Assembly (NCBI GenBank): GCA_919902665.1
Contig: CAKKRK010000001.1
Span: 125,998-189,997, forward strand
Length of the DNA: 64,000 nt
From: Nitrospiraceae bacterium
GTDB lineage: Bacteria > Nitrospirota > Nitrospiria > Nitrospirales > Nitrospiraceae
Direction of reading: 5' to 3'
Every line of letters begins with the position of its first letter. Position 1 is the stretch's first letter. A program made the translations under genes and the position numbers. Positions 63,507 to 64,000 of this stretch are shown in pieces. The notes below the pieces were generated by a model, which did no database searches, was not told the DNA's origin, and saw only the letters and a program-made list of their open reading frames with translations.

Positions 63507-64000
63507 TTAACAGACTGTACCGAACCGTTCTCGAAACGCTTCTGGAGACAGGTTGGCCAAGGCGGCACAGCGACCCAACATGTCCCGATTATTCACGTCG
63601 GCCTCCGTAAGTCGAATCATGTATTGGCGAGCGATCTGGTAGGACTGGGAATCGATATCCACCATTCTCACCTTGGTCCGTCCAGTGGTGGAATCCCCCA
63701 TCTGTTTGAACGGAATCGGAGTGAACCGTCCGTTTTGAATCGAGACCATGGCTGATGTCCCGCCGTCGAGCAGATACTGAGCGGCGCAATAGCCAAGATC
63801 GCGTGTGTATTCGATATCGTATGGAATCGGATCGGCACAGCGGAGCTCATATCCCACGTTCTTGGCCACCAGGCTGATGGAAAGCCCCAGCTGGTGAAGC
63901 TGCTTCGTCAGTTCACGCCGCAGCACGTCACCGATGTCTATCTCACTCATTCGTAAATGGCCGTGTTCGTCTCGTTCGACATGCTCTAACCCACCAAGAT
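63507..64000 (-). CDS. PPi-dependent (or ATP) 6-phosphofructokinase, C-terminal part
   Basis: Cut by the right window edge; about 164 C-terminal residues are visible. The text LRMSEIDIGDVL, then RCADPIPYDIEYTRDLGYCAAQYL and GGTSAMVSIQNGRF, is family-typical for long-chain PPi-dependent phosphofructokinases, which convert fructose-6-phosphate using diphosphate. The phosphate-donor Asp motif lies upstream, outside the window, so the donor is inferred. It is followed by the usp gene. Confidence 0.8.
   Translation of the reverse strand, partial: LGGLEHVERDEHGHLRMSEIDIGDVLRRELTKQLHQLGLSISLVAKNVGYELRCADPIPYDIEYTRDLGYCAAQYLLDGGTSAMVSIQNGRFTPIPFKQMGDSTTGRTKVRMVDIDSQSYQIARQYMIRLTEADVNNRDMLGRCAALANLSPEAFRERFGTVC

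Overview
The window looks like a chromosomal segment of a Nitrospira-type bacterium (phylum Nitrospirota). This is inferred from the moderately high GC, the gene repertoire (pyruvoyl arginine decarboxylase next to agmatinase, a deoxyhypusine-synthase-like enzyme, a rubrerythrin/CCG/DUF3501 set) and a palindromic intergenic repeat of a kind I associate with Nitrospira genomes. No nitrification gene lies here, so the assignment is not proven.

Layout. 1-2.1 kb: end of a rhomboid protease, then a membrane sensor kinase whose phospho-acceptor residues are lost. 2.3-4.05 kb: purEK. 4.4-12.5 kb: one long minus-strand operon of three tandem tolC paralogues, an ABC transporter with a degenerate ATPase, and an HlyD-type adaptor, divergent from a NhaR-like LysR regulator. 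13.6-19.8 kb: rluF, then a polyamine region (agmatinase, pyruvoyl arginine decarboxylase, aldehyde dehydrogenase, zinc ribbon, DsbA-like protein, DHS-like enzyme). 20-28.5 kb: acyltransferase, tRNA-Glu, two hypotheticals, glnS, yacG, alcohol dehydrogenase, two tRNA-Gln, gltX and a ferredoxin-reductase-like flavoprotein. 28.6-34.6 kb: a full ISC iron-sulfur assembly operon with iscX, and fdx divergent from iscR. 34.6-45 kb: PBP1A, a 1,886-residue multi-PAS hybrid kinase, three single-domain response regulators and an Hpt protein. 45-50.6 kb: typA, a peroxiredoxin, a thioredoxin-like protein and two paired secreted proteins. 50.7-57.1 kb: a type I restriction-modification operon (hsdM-hsdS-DNA-binding protein-Fic/Doc-hsdR). 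57.3-60.5 kb: rubrerythrin, CCG iron-sulfur protein, DUF3501 and a double-domain PTPS. 60.7-64 kb: two lipoproteins, a MarR regulator with a cysteine-rich tail, a tandem universal stress protein, and the C-terminal part of a PPi-type phosphofructokinase cut by the window edge.

How genes work together. Arginine to agmatine to putrescine is encoded by adjacent genes, and the nearby DHS-like enzyme could extend putrescine to homospermidine. The ISC operon makes Fe-S clusters for the many Fe-S proteins. glnS, gltX and tRNA-Glu/Gln genes lie within about 6 kb. The most unusual candidate system is the 8-kb export operon: an envelope-spanning assembly with three non-identical TolC proteins and an ABC subunit that appears unable to hydrolyse ATP normally.
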